NCBI GenBank assembly: GCA_964247055.1
Contig: OZ176060.1
Span: 558,001-622,000 of the forward strand
Direction: 5' to 3'
Length of the DNA: 64,000 nt
Origin: Paragordius varius
Taxonomy: Eukaryota > Nematomorpha
Part shown: piece after piece, positions 10,748 to 21,680 of the stretch
Position numbering within the stretch: position 1 is the first letter of the stretch
Layout of the letters: the number at the start of each line of letters is the position of its first letter
Notes under the pieces: generated by a model
What the model was told of the DNA's origin: nothing
What the model saw: the letters and a program-made list of their open reading frames with translations, nothing else
Database searches by the model: none
Position numbers and translations under genes: made by a program

Positions 10748-11550
10748 ATTTTGGCGACTCAACTTGCAAACTTTGGTGTGATCTCGATACTAAGCTTTAT
10801 AAAGTACAACTCAAAAATCAACAAGAAACGTATATTGATGATCCATCTAAACCGGCATCTTTTATCAATTTATTGGAAAATAAATGTTTCACAAATGAGG
10901 ATTTACGGAGAATTCTTAACGCTTCTTTCCATATCCTTTGTTATTTAAGGGAACAGAAAAGTGAAAATACTCTACAAAATAATATTTTGAATGATGAAAA
11001 TACCGAAACCATCAAAGATACCCTAATTATTGATTTGGTAGGAGAACAGACGGAACCTTTAGATCTTTCTCTAAGAAAATCACCAAAAAATGTAAAAGAT
11101 ATAAGCTCGATATCTTCAATCATTGATTCCGGTAACATAAGCTTGAATTATATTAACAAGCTATTTGATGATAGTAACAAAAAACTTATTAAATCTTTAC
11201 ACGTTTCGAAATTGGAGAATTGTTATCGATGTATTCAATGTGATAATATTTATAAATATAAACATGTATTAGCCAGACATATTAGTTCTGTTCATGAACA
11301 AGTGAAATATCCGTGCAAAATTTGTTCAAAAATCTTTTCTAAAGGTAATCTTGCTAGGCACATTAAGTCGGTTCATGAGAAAATTAAACATGAATGTCCG
11401 ATTTGTAAAAAAGAATTTACTCAAAAATGCCATCTTGCAACACACATTCATGCTGTTCATGAGAAAATTACATATAATTGTAAGATTTGTAAAAAGGAAT
11501 ATACGGACAAACACTATCTTAACAGGCACATTAAAAATGTACATAATTGA
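10748..11550 (+). CDS. C2H2 zinc-finger gene copy A, open second exon
   Basis: Exon 2 opens after a TTTTAG acceptor at 10742-10747 in the family phase (AT-TTT-GGC) and stays open for 266 codons to a TGA at 11548-11550. It begins FGDSTCKLWCDLDTKLYK, continues through LRRILNASFH, and carries EPLDLSLRKSP about residue 105, a match to the P-x-D-L-S docking motif for the CtBP co-repressor. Four C2H2 fingers follow, linked by HEQVKY/HEKIKH-type linkers; finger 2 has 11 rather than 12 residues between Cys and His. The likely role is a nuclear DNA-binding repressor. No exon 1 or start codon was found upstream, so it may use a remote start or be dead. The open frame argues for recent or present function. 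Confidence 0.8.
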
Positions 11551-11896
11551 ACACTTTATAATATAATACATGTAGCATTTGTTCACATAATATATTTTGT
11601 TTTAAAATTATGATTTTCGCATATGATATATATTGAGATTAATGTTATTTTATGAAGTTTTGCAAAATGCATCGTTAATAAAATATTTGAAATGCTATTT
11701 GACCGCTCTGTTCTGGACCTTTTTTTTGTAGAAAAAAAATTACAGTAAAAATCAAAATTATACCTTTAAAACCTATAATTATAAACACAAATATTTTTTT
11801 AGGACAACCATAATTTTATCTCCTTGATTTTCTAAATTATAACTGATTGGCCTACATTGCAGATTGTAAAATAGAGTTTAATTCGTATCAAATCCT
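11551..11896. other. 3' flank of copy A
   Basis: The first 200 bases match the downstream flanks of B, C, D and F: the words AATGCATCGTTAATAAAATA and TTTGACC.GTCT.TTCTGGA lie about 100-170 bases past the stop. They probably represent the 3' UTR and polyadenylation region. A short MITE-1 remnant follows, then a foldback element. MITE-2, present after B, C, D, F and G, is absent here. Confidence 0.55.
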
Positions 11897-12398
11897 AGAA
11901 CACTTCAAGTTGGTCCTTGAACGTTTCAGGTTGGTCTTTGAACATTTAAAGTAGTTGATCCATAAATACTTAGAATTAGTCATTTGACATTTTTGTTTGT
12001 TTATACCTTTTGTCAATCAAATCGTTAATCATTCATCTATTTATCGTTTTTAACTTATTTTCTATTACTAACATAAATTTTAAATCAATATCAACTTTTA
12101 ATAATTGAAAAACCGTATAGCTTTATTATTTTCTTTAAATTATTTAGGATATTTAAGATGTTAACACTTAATTAAAAAATATATAAGTTTGCTTGGTTAT
12201 TATTTTCAATTTCGAAGACAATTAAAAGTCAATAATTTTGTTAAATGGAAAAAATAGTTTGAGACAAAATGGTTTTAAAATAAAAAATTTTATATTATGT
12301 GTATAATATGTATAAAAAGGTAGGTTAAAAATCATAAAATACATAAAAATATTTTAAGGACCAACTTGAAGTGTTCAAGCACACTCTTGAAGTGATGG
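11897..12398. mobile_element. Foldback element with 21-bp terminal repeats, copy 2
   Basis: The left end carries imperfect tandem copies of the unit CACTTCAAGTTGGTCCTTGA; the right end carries the reverse complement and finishes CACTCTTGAAGTGATGGTA. The interior matches the interior of the copy at 31601-32267 in opposite orientation. There is no open frame for a transposase, so it is non-autonomous. Confidence 0.7.
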
Positions 12399-12967
12399 TA
12401 TATGATAAGCATAACATATTCATATATACTACTAAACTATAGCCAATGTGTTTAGATCACCTCATAATATATATTTCTGGTTAAATATATATATATATAT
12501 ATTTAAATATTTAATTATCTAAACTAATTCAAATTTTTAAAAAGGAACTAAGGAGATTAAATGTTTTATTATGGCTATCAAAACTAACTATTTTATCTAA
12601 AATATGTAACATAAACCTCAGACACATTGTAAAAACTTATTATAATAAAAATAAATTTATTTTAATAAAATTCTAAGGGTTAAATAGGCAAAGATTATAG
12701 TTTTTAGGAAAACAATCAAGAGATTACACATAGTAGAGTTAAAAACCCAAAAGTTTAGTTTACACAAATAAGTTGTATATATTTTGGCATTTGTTTCGTA
12801 TGAATAAATATTTTCAAACATTACACATAAAATTTCAAATTAATCAACTGCTCTATCGTATATTTATATCGTCAAACAAAATAAAAATGAGAATAAATAT
12901 TGGCAAAATGTAAAAATATAAAGACAAATATTTTTTAAAAAACACCATGCTTTTTAAATCTTGATAA

Positions 12968-13032
<65 letters not shown>

Positions 13033-14519
13033 TGATAATGTTAAACATTTCCACCTCGGAAGTTTAATCTCAGCATTTTCGAGTTAATTTTAAAATACTA
13101 GCCCTTTATGAAGAGCGATAAAATTGGGACTTTCGGGGTCTATATCAAAAAATTAAAATATTTGAAATATCTGTTTGTCTATTTATAAGTTATTTATGAT
13201 AAAATTTACTGATATTTACAAATGAACCGTTAAACCTTTATCAAAAAAAATATATTTAACATAATGTGCCCATATTATGAAATACTCTGATATTGAACGG
13301 TTACAACAAAAGTGTAAATAATTTTGTTAAATCAGTCGTGAAGATTAAAACCAAAAGCCCTATGATATTCCTGATACTTTTCCTATCGAATAATTTTTTT
13401 TTATATATTCCAATTTTATAATTTGAGAAAGAAGACTTTAAGAACGGGTTATAAATTAATTGTTTTAGCACGAGCTGATAAAAAATATAACGCTGAGTTA
13501 TTTTGAGAAAAATTTGACTTTATTTGGTCCTTCAAGCCGAATTCACGACAATAAGTAGTCTACGAGCAGTATTATATGTGTGTTATTAATTATCCAAGTT
13601 TGTTAAAAAATTTTATATTTATAATAATAAAAATTGTAGTATTTTATATTTTTGTACTATGCAAATATTATATCCATTGTTTACTCGTATAATTTTATAT
13701 GTTATTATCACTAATTATATTTATTTGGTAAATTACCATCACAGAAATTTGTTTAAAACCTATATACTAAGTGAATGATCATTTTCGCATACATTTTATT
13801 ATAGCAGATAAATATAAAAAGTTAACTATTATAAGGTAATTTGTTAAGTATATGTTATCTTTTTAATGTTTATATTTAATATATATTGTAATTAGTTTAA
13901 AAATAATTCATTAGGAATGTATAAAAAGTTATGTTACAATGTTGACTCACCAATAACATATTTTATTGTGTAATTCATTTAAATGCTAGAATTCGCATAA
14001 AATAAAAGTCGCAAAAATAATTTAAATTTATATGCATTCGATTATTTTGATATAAATTACATTTTATATTATGCGAAATTCTCTCAATTATTCTACATTT
14101 TACCATCTTAAAAAATATAAACATTTTTAGGAGACAGGATGATATAGACTGCTGTGTTTTGTCCATATTTGGTTATCAATAGCAACATAAAGGGAATTCT
14201 TCCATGATTCAGTAAAAATCAAACTTATACGGCAAAAAACGTAAAAATATAAAGAATTATTTAAAAGATATCCATTTTATAAACATTTTTTGGCATAAAA
14301 ATTGTATTTTTACAATTGTGAAATATGTAATGATTGTGTTTAGCATAAAATTTTGCTACTTTGCAATATTAACCAATGATATATTAAAAATATAAAAATT
14401 AAAAGTACTCAGAAAAAAATAATTGACTTTATTTTACGTTTTGTCTGTATATCAATTACCACTGTATCAAGAAATGAAATAAATTAACTGCTTTTCAATA
14501 AAACAAAGATAGAGTGAAT
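12399..14519. other. AT-rich DNA with a long (AT)n tract
   Basis: An uninterrupted AT dinucleotide tract of about 60 bases runs from 12970 to 13030; a shorter one is at 12488-12504. A sequence near 13330-13420 resembles the inverted GGTGCTTATGG repeat. A degraded MITE-1 lies about 14215-14450 (ATACGGCAAAAAACG to TTTTACGTTTTGTCTG). No coding content is visible; the small open frame at 13975-14166 has chance composition. Confidence 0.45.
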
Positions 14520-16171
14520 AAATATAACTCATTTTTATAAATTTAAAACTAATATGCGGGCCTTATTAAATCTATAAAATATTTGATCTATTTCTTTCGT
14601 CAATCAATCATTAACATTAATAACTATTTAAAAGTGTTCTTTTTATATTAAGAGTTATGTTAGCCAAAAATTAAAAATAGTTTGTTGAAGTATGAGGACT
14701 TCACAAACGATGATAAACGACCTATAATTTTATTAAATTAATGTTTTATGACATTTTTTTAGCAATAATTCAAGAGCGATACTAATACAATAATTAAGCA
14801 TATAAAAAATTATCAATTAAAGTCTTAATATTGATAAAATATCATAGTAAATTTTTTATAGAATATATTTGCCATCTATTTATGAAATCGGATAAATTAA
14901 TTTAACATGGATGGAAAATATATATTTAATTAAAATCTTTCATTATAAACATTTAGCAGCTGTCAAAAGCGAATTATGCATTTTGATCGTAGAGAATATA
15001 TTATTTATAAAATAAAAATTAAAAATACGGACAAAAGGTAGAAAGTTTTTTACAAAGATAACCATATTTTTTCAAAATTTTTCATTGCGTTACGATTTAC
15101 ATTTCTATTTCAAACTTTGAATTTAAAACAAAGAGTTATATTAAAATGTCTAAGAAAGTACAACGTTTTGAAAAAAAAAATTTATTTATACTATACGTTT
15201 ATCCTTATATATATAATTTTATATGGGATATCATTGTAGGCTGGATTATATCTGGGCATTTTATTTTTAATTTTTTATTTCTAAGTTTATTTACAAATAA
15301 GAACCCTAATTATATGTTGTTAAATCTATTATTTTTTGTTAATTTTTATTTTGATGCTATTCTTTTTAGAATAAAATACACATATATCGCCAAAAATTTT
15401 ATAAATAATTATTTTATTAATTTTATTTATTTCTATCCAAATATCTCGTTTTAGTTTATTTGTTCTCGGCCTTTAAATGTGTGTAATAAGTAATCGGCTG
15501 AAACTTAAGCTGACAATTACTTTGAAAAAAGCGTGACACGCCTAAACCCTATATATTTGTTTTCAAACAAAATTCAGGGTATATACAGTTCCCACTTTAA
15601 TGTTGGTCACTTTTGTGTCAGAAACATTTTTCCCATAATTAAAACATTAGTTTTGATCAATTTATGAAGAAAATTTATATCATATACTATATGTCTTACA
15701 GGGCCAACAGTAAAGTGAAGAATGTACAGTAATATTTAAAATTTACTGATAAATTGTAAATATAAAGAGAAATTTTTTAAAAAAACAACCATAAATAAAA
15801 TACTTTTTCCCATAAAAATTATTTGATTAGAAATTAATATGTTAAGAATTTAACTCTCTTTCACAATCTACATGTAAAACAATCAGTTATAATTAAGAAA
15901 ATCAAGATATAAAAATTATGGTTATCTTTAAATAAATGCGTTTTTATTATTACGTTTGGTATAATTTTTTACTGTAATTTATTTATTATACAAAATTAAA
16001 CTTTAGAACCGAACGGTCAAATAGCATTTCAAATTTTTATTAACGATGCATTTTACAATAAACGTATTATAAAATAAATGAATCCATTATATTATATTTG
16101 CGAAGTGGATATTTAACCAAAATTATATTAAATGCTACATTTAATATATAATATATATGTTAAATTTAGTG
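14520..16171. repeat. Segmental duplicate of 48560-50280
   Basis: Both stretches run in the same orientation and end in a minus-strand zinc-finger exon (H here, F there). Shared words in order include GAGGACTTCACAAACGATGA, AAAAATTATCAATTAAAGTC, GCCATCTATTTATGAA and ATTATATCT.GG. A MITE-2 derivative lies at 15585-15729. An open frame at 15146-15454 falls in this repeat but is not conserved in the paralogue, so I do not call it a gene. Confidence 0.7.
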
Positions 16172-16450
16172 TTAAATTATGTACATTTTTAATATGCCTG
16201 GCAAGATTGCCTTTTCTGGTATATTCCTTTTGGCAAATTGAACATACATGTTCAATTTTTCTGTGAACAGATTTTATGTGCCTTCCAAGACTTTCTTTTT
16301 GTGAAAACTGTATTTGCAAATCGAACATTCATGTTTAATTTTCCTTGAACACTCTGAATGTGCCTAGCAAGATGGCATTTTTGAGTAAATTTTTGCAAAT
16401 CGCACATTCATGTTTAATTTTCTCATGAACTAAATAAATGTGCTGAGTAA
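16172..16450 (-). pseudogene. Zinc-finger remnant H (fingers only)
   Basis: The minus strand holds the last three or so fingers of the family. Recognisable parts are CAICK, SLGRHIKSVH, HVCSICQKEYTRKGNLARH and the terminal IKNVHN. The family stop codon TGA has become TTA and there are frame breaks between fingers. Everything upstream of the fingers is missing: at about 16450 the homology stops and a block shared with 63575-63980 begins. It is a dead 3' remnant of the copy paired with F by segmental duplication. Confidence 0.8.
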
Positions 16451-16519
16451 TAGAGCGTTTGTTAAAAACGCAATAAACTGTAAATGGTGCATTTAAATAG
16501 ATCTGATGAAAAAGTTATT

Positions 16520-17079
16520 TAGGTTCATATAGAGTTTAATCCTTAAATAAGTCAAAAATTTTCCGACAAACTAATTTAAAAATCATATTAAATATTTTAA
16601 TAATTTAGGGTTACATTAGTAAAATTAATAAAGAAATTTGTAAAAGCTTACGGTTCGCTTTTTAATAAAGTTTTTAAAATCATTCCTAGTGGATGAATAT
16701 TAAAGTCAAAGTTATTACTGTAAATTTATTACATAATCGTTGAAAAATAAAAACATCTTATACTTTTTTTTTAATTAAAAAAAATTTTAAAAGCAAAAAA
16801 CTTAAAATATAGCTGTTTTAACATGTCCAATATTAACTATCAATGTAAAGCATATTAATATGCATCTTATAGAGTTTTCTATTCTCTCGAATGATATATT
16901 ATATTTGGGCATTTATTGTATTTTTAACGAAAAACATTTTTTAGTAAAATTTTGATAAAGAAGGCGCATAAAAAAATCTAATCATGCAAAATTCTTAGGT
17001 GAAATAAAATTTTTATATTATATTGTTAAAATAATGGTTATATGCAAAAAACTCGAGCGACAGAATAATTTGTAGTTTA
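16520..17079. repeat. Duplicate of the window's right edge
   Basis: 16530-16950 follows 63575-63980 (TCCTTAAATAAGTCAA, then GACAAACTAATTT.AAAATCATAT, then CCTAGTGGAT). It replaces the 5' part of zinc-finger remnant H. No coding content. Confidence 0.6.
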
Positions 17080-18640
17080 GTTTTTTTCATTTATATACAG
17101 TTAGATAGTCTTCGATTGATTGTTGTTTGTTCTATTTAAAAATATATATCATAGTATTTTAAGTTGCTGCATATAAATAATATATTATGTTATCAGTTTT
17201 AAAGATGTTTTGAAGGATTTATTATTTAATTTAAACATTATCCCTTAGTATAAGAGAATCAATAAAGAGCTTATAATTATTATACTAAGAATAACGTAAC
17301 GATACTGAAACAGACAAATTTTTTTCAACAAACCATTGAAAGATTTATTCATCATCTTTCTTTTTACGATTGCATGGTTTATTTTATAAATTAATTATAT
17401 AGATGGCGTATTTATAACATGAGTTACTAAATAATTAAAACACTTGACTAAATATTAAATGATTTAACTAAAAAGTTTTTCTTTACAGGGTTAAAAATAG
17501 CAACTTTCTTATATTCATAAAGTTTATAATAAACATTTTATATTTTTCAAAAATATAATAAACTATTGTTGATATGGCTATTAAAGTCTCCCAGATATTT
17601 TTAATTTTTGGCTATAAATAAATATTTTATTAATATATCATAAACTTTTGGGGTAATTTCATACTCCATTCCCTTTTATTGTACCTAAGTAATATTTTGA
17701 TTGGGCTAATATAAAAAATGCCTTTTAGGAAGAACTTTTAAAGTATCTATAATTGCAAAATAGACACACATGTCGAACTTTTTCGCCGCGATTTTTTTCT
17801 TTAATTTTGTAAACTGCGAATACACGCAAATCGAAAAATATACATTAACCTCGATTTCAAAATTACAATATACCACAAATATATTTGATTTTATGATGTT
17901 TATTTCAATCGTGTTTTGGGGGTATCTTAATTTGGTATTTTAGAGGTTTATACTGTACATTCTATTTTTTTATCTACAGAAGAGAGATTGATAATTATAT
18001 TAAGCAAAACAACTTTTAAACAGTGGTCTATTTACCAAGCTTCATTATGATGTGCCCCCAAAATATCGTCTATAAAAATATGTAAAGCTAAAATGAACTG
18101 TTTATAAAATCTAATATTTTAATATTAATTAATTAATATTCAGTTCTATAATTTTAATAATGAATATTATAAGTTTACGGAATAGTCAGTTATTAAAGCC
18201 ACATTGCACTATTGAATATTTTAAAAAAAATATAAAATTCAAATTTAGATATAAAAAATAAAAATAGATGGATTTTCATTATAATTTCTATAATTTATTA
18301 AACTGGAAAATGTTGTAAATATTAACATATATTTTCTCAAGAAAAATATTTAAATGGTTTATAATTTATAAATAATTTTCATATAATTGTGTGTCATTTT
18401 TAGGGAATATTTTATAAAAAAAATATTTTATCTAACCAGATTTCATGTGTGTTATTCTCAGTAACCTAACATTACTATTAATAATTTAATTAATTTTATT
18501 TAATTTAAATTTGAAAGTAATGTTTATTATAAAAACTAAAAATATACAGATAAAAGGAAATAACAAACAATATCTTTTAAAAAGTCAACCATACTTTGTA
18601 AATTTTAATATTTTTATAAATAATCGTTTTAGTAAATACC
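17080..18640 (+). repeat. Segmental duplicate of 39680-40960
   Basis: The shared order includes TTTTTACGATTGCATGGTTT, AGATGGCG, CAGGGTTAAAAATAGCAACT, ATTAAAGTCTCCCAGATATT, AAACTTTTGGGGTAATTTCA and ACTTTTAAACAGTGGTCTAT. The paralogue is interrupted at 40961 by a Helitron; here the sequence runs on without it (TTGTAAATTTTAATATTTTT at about 18596), so this copy is the empty site. No open frame is conserved between the two. Confidence 0.8.
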
Positions 18641-18880
18641 AAATCTGAAATATACACACCAAACTATATATCAAAACAAGTGTTTTTCCTAAAGACAATC
18701 ATTTTCATTGAAACATTGATTTTTTGCCAATTTATTGTATATAATTGGGTGTAATACATTTCCTACCAATTTTTCAACCAAATACGATAAAGAATATTTA
18801 AAATAATTAATTTGAAAATATATTTGTCTTTATTTATTTGTCCCTATAATTACAATTTTTACAAATGGTAATTTTATACC

Positions 18881-18911
<31 letters not shown>

Positions 18912-19188
18912 GCTTTTTAATATATTATTACAGGAGAATAGAGAATAAGTTTTTACTGAGTGCTCATATCAAATTAAGATTTTAGGAAGGCTTTAAAATA
19001 ATTAACCATAAGCGACTTTATGCAACCTTATATTAATATAAAATAGTTATTATTTTTCGGGATGTTCAATTACAGTTCATATTTGAATTATAATTTATTT
19101 GAGTAATATTTTTAATTTGATGTTAATTTTTGGAGTGAGGATTTTTAATTTATATTTTATTATTAATTAATTTTCACAATTTTTTTAG
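18641..19188 (+). other. Upstream region of copy B
   Basis: The last 180 bases are homologous to the 3' part of the intron in copies C, D and E, with the shared word GCGACTTTATGCAACCTTA at 19012-19030 and the acceptor TTTTTTAG ending at 19188. Before about 18900 the sequence is unrelated, so the first exon and most of the intron have been replaced. A (TA)n tract lies at 18885-18910. Confidence 0.6.
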
Positions 19189-20090
19189 ATTTTGGCGATT
19201 CGACTTACAAACTTTGGTGTGATCTCGATACTAAACTTTATAAAGTAGAACTCAAAAATCAACAAGAAACGTATATTGATGATCCATCTAAACCGGCCTC
19301 ATTTCTTAATATGTTGGAAAATAAAGAATTCACAAACGATGATTTATGGAGAATTTTGAACGCTTCTATCCATAACCTTTGTTATTTAAGGGAACATAAA
19401 AGCGAAAATACTCAAGAAAATAATAATTTTAATGATGAAAATACCGAAACCATCAAAGATGCCTTAATAATTGATTTGGTAAGAGAACAAACGGAACCTT
19501 TAGATCTTTCGCTCAAAAAACCACCAAAAATTATAAAAGATTTTACCTCGGTATGTTCAAATGTTGCTTCCAATGACATAAGCTTAAATGATATTAACAA
19601 TCTATTTAATAATAACAATAATAATACTAAACCTATTGGGTCCTTAAACACTCAAAAATTGGAGAATGATTATCTATGTTTTCAATGTGATAAAATTTAT
19701 AAGGGCTTGACCAAACATATTCGTTTTGTTCATGAACAAGTGAAATATCATTGCAAAATTTATTCGAAAATGTTTTCTAAAGGCAATCTTGCTAGGCACA
19801 TTAAGTCGGTTCATGAAAAAATTAAACATAAATGTCCGATTTGCAAAAAGGAATATACTGGAAAAGGCAATCTTGCAACACATATTCAGGGTGTTCACAG
19901 GAAAATTAAATATTCATTCAAAATTTGTTTGAAAATGTTTTCTAAAGGCAATCTTGCTAGGCACATATATTCGTTCATGAGAAAATTAAACATGAATGTG
20001 CGATTTGCAAAAAGGAATATAACGAAAAAAGCAGTCTTGCCAGGCATATTAAAAATGTACATAATTGAACACTTTATTCAACATATATAA
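19189..20090 (+). pseudogene. C2H2 zinc-finger gene copy B, damaged
   Basis: Exon 2 opens in the family phase (FGDSTYKLWCDLDTKLYKVE) and has EPLDLSLKKPPK, then five finger units. Finger 1 is three residues short, the second Cys of finger 2 is Tyr (CKIYSK), the first Cys of finger 4 is Phe (YSFKIC), and a frameshift near 19965 puts the last finger out of frame, so the protein runs to 20090 instead of the family stop at 20066-20068. Only finger 3 keeps all four zinc ligands. No exon 1 was found. The long open frame shows that inactivation is recent. Confidence 0.75.
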
Positions 20091-21149
20091 TATATTAAAT
20101 GTAAAAATTAATATAATTTTGTTTAAATATCCATTTCTCAAATAAAAGATGTTGATTTTCATATTATGAAGACGTTTAAAAGCATCGTTAATAAAATATT
20201 TGGAATGATATTTGACCGGTCTTCTCTGGATTTTATTTTGTAGGAAAAATCGAATAACGACCAAACGTAAAAATTCAAACCCAAATACTTTTTCTTAAAA
20301 ACAATCATTTCATTTTGATTTGCTAAATATAACTGATTGTTTAAAATGTAGATTGTAAAATAGATTTATTGGTAACACAATCAATTATGTATTTTAAATT
20401 ATATATACGATAAATTTCATTCTAAAATACATAGTTTGTCTTTTGAAAAAATTGTCTTTAGATGTTCACGTTTTGTCCGTATTATTATGATTTTTACTGT
20501 CCAGTAGTCACTTTATTGATGGCTAATTAGCAATACAGTAGCGTTATAAAACAAATCTTGTCCATAAATTAATAAACAAATTAATGTTGTGATATAGGAA
20601 AAATATATATTTCACACCGTTTGTTGTTTTTTACTCACACGTTACTCTATTGCCAATCGGCCAAAATAATGTGAAGTGGCCAACAATAAAATGGGTAATA
20701 AATTCTACGGTTTAATCGGCGTGCCACGCTTTTTCAATGTAATTGTCAGTTGAAACTTTACAGAAGATTGCGTTTCACTCTTTTTAAAAAACCGTCATAA
20801 ACTAAAACTATAAATATTTACATAAAAATTCAAAAGTAAAACAATATACAAAATTAAATTTTTTTTAGCAATTATGGTATATTTTATTCTAAAAGAAAAT
20901 AGCATAAAAATTAAAAAATTTACACAAACCTATAAAATGACTTAAATACAAATATAACTAAATGTTTTATATAAAAACATAGAAATAAGAAATAAAATTT
21001 AAAAGGGCAATAAGAAATAATCCAACCTACAATAGTATTTAAATATAATTGACATTATACGGACAAAACGTGAAATTATAAATACTCTTTTTTCCAGAAC
21101 CTAATTTTTTAAATATAACTTTTTGTTTCAAGTTAAAATTTACAATTTT
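20091..21149. repeat. 3' duplicon of copy B with MITE-1 and MITE-2
   Basis: The order is the same as after copy C: GCATCGTTAATAAAATATTT, TTTGACCGGTCTTCTCTGGA, a MITE-1 derivative (about 20255-20505), MITE-2 (20510-20698, ends GTAGTCACTTTATTGATGGC and GGCCAACAATAAAATGGGTA), then the TTTAATCGGCGTGCCACGC tail. An isolated MITE-1 left end is visible at about 21050-21090. No gene. Confidence 0.65.
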
Positions 21150-21680
21150 CACTTGTCCCTCTTCAATGTGATCCTTGATAATTCAAATTGATCCTTGAAC
21201 ATTTCAAGTTTGGCATTAACTCTTTTGTTTTGTTTTTAATTTTATCAATTATATCGTGTATTCATCTTTTTTAAAAATTTTAAACTAATTCTTTTATTTT
21301 ACATAGACTATAATTCAATAGTCTAATTTTATTAGTTTCCTTAAATATATTATAATACAATATGTAAACACGAATTAAACAACATATAGGTCATCTGGGT
21401 CATTGATACATTCAAAAATATATAATTTTGTTTAATTGCAATAATTTAGTTTGGAACAAAAAAGTGGTGTTTAAATAAAAAATTATTTTGTTAAATAAAT
21501 AAATATATGATAAATAAAGAGGTTATGATACAAAGTAAGAGATAAAAATAGATGGAAGAATTATGGTTAAATCGAAATTTTAATATTTTAAGGATCACCA
21601 AAAGTGTTTAAGAACCAACTACTTGATATGTTCAAGAACTAACTTGAAGTGTTTTAAGACACTCTTGCGATGCAAATAAT
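21150..21680. mobile_element. Foldback element, copy 3 (diverged)
   Basis: The left end has degenerate TTGATCCTTGAACATTTCAA units and the right end has the inverted partner (AAGAACCAACT, TTCAAGAACTAACTTGAAG, ACACTCTTGCGATGCAAA). Overall size and layout match the copy at 31601-32267 but repeats are worn, suggesting greater age. A half-element is at 22805-22893, ending TTAAAGTGCAAATGGTAT. Confidence 0.6.

Noticed and set aside
11326-11586. Antisense open frame opposite the zinc fingers (also opposite B, C, E and G)
   Set aside because: Each is the reverse shadow of a finger array; the repeated CXXC/H codons give long antisense frames. The sense frames carry the ligands and stops.
15146-15454. 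102-residue hydrophobic open frame resembling a membrane protein
   Set aside because: It lies in a repeat with relatives at 33095, 38690, 49250 and 56860, none of which keeps the frame. The Ile/Phe/Tyr/Asn composition is what A/T-rich DNA gives by chance.
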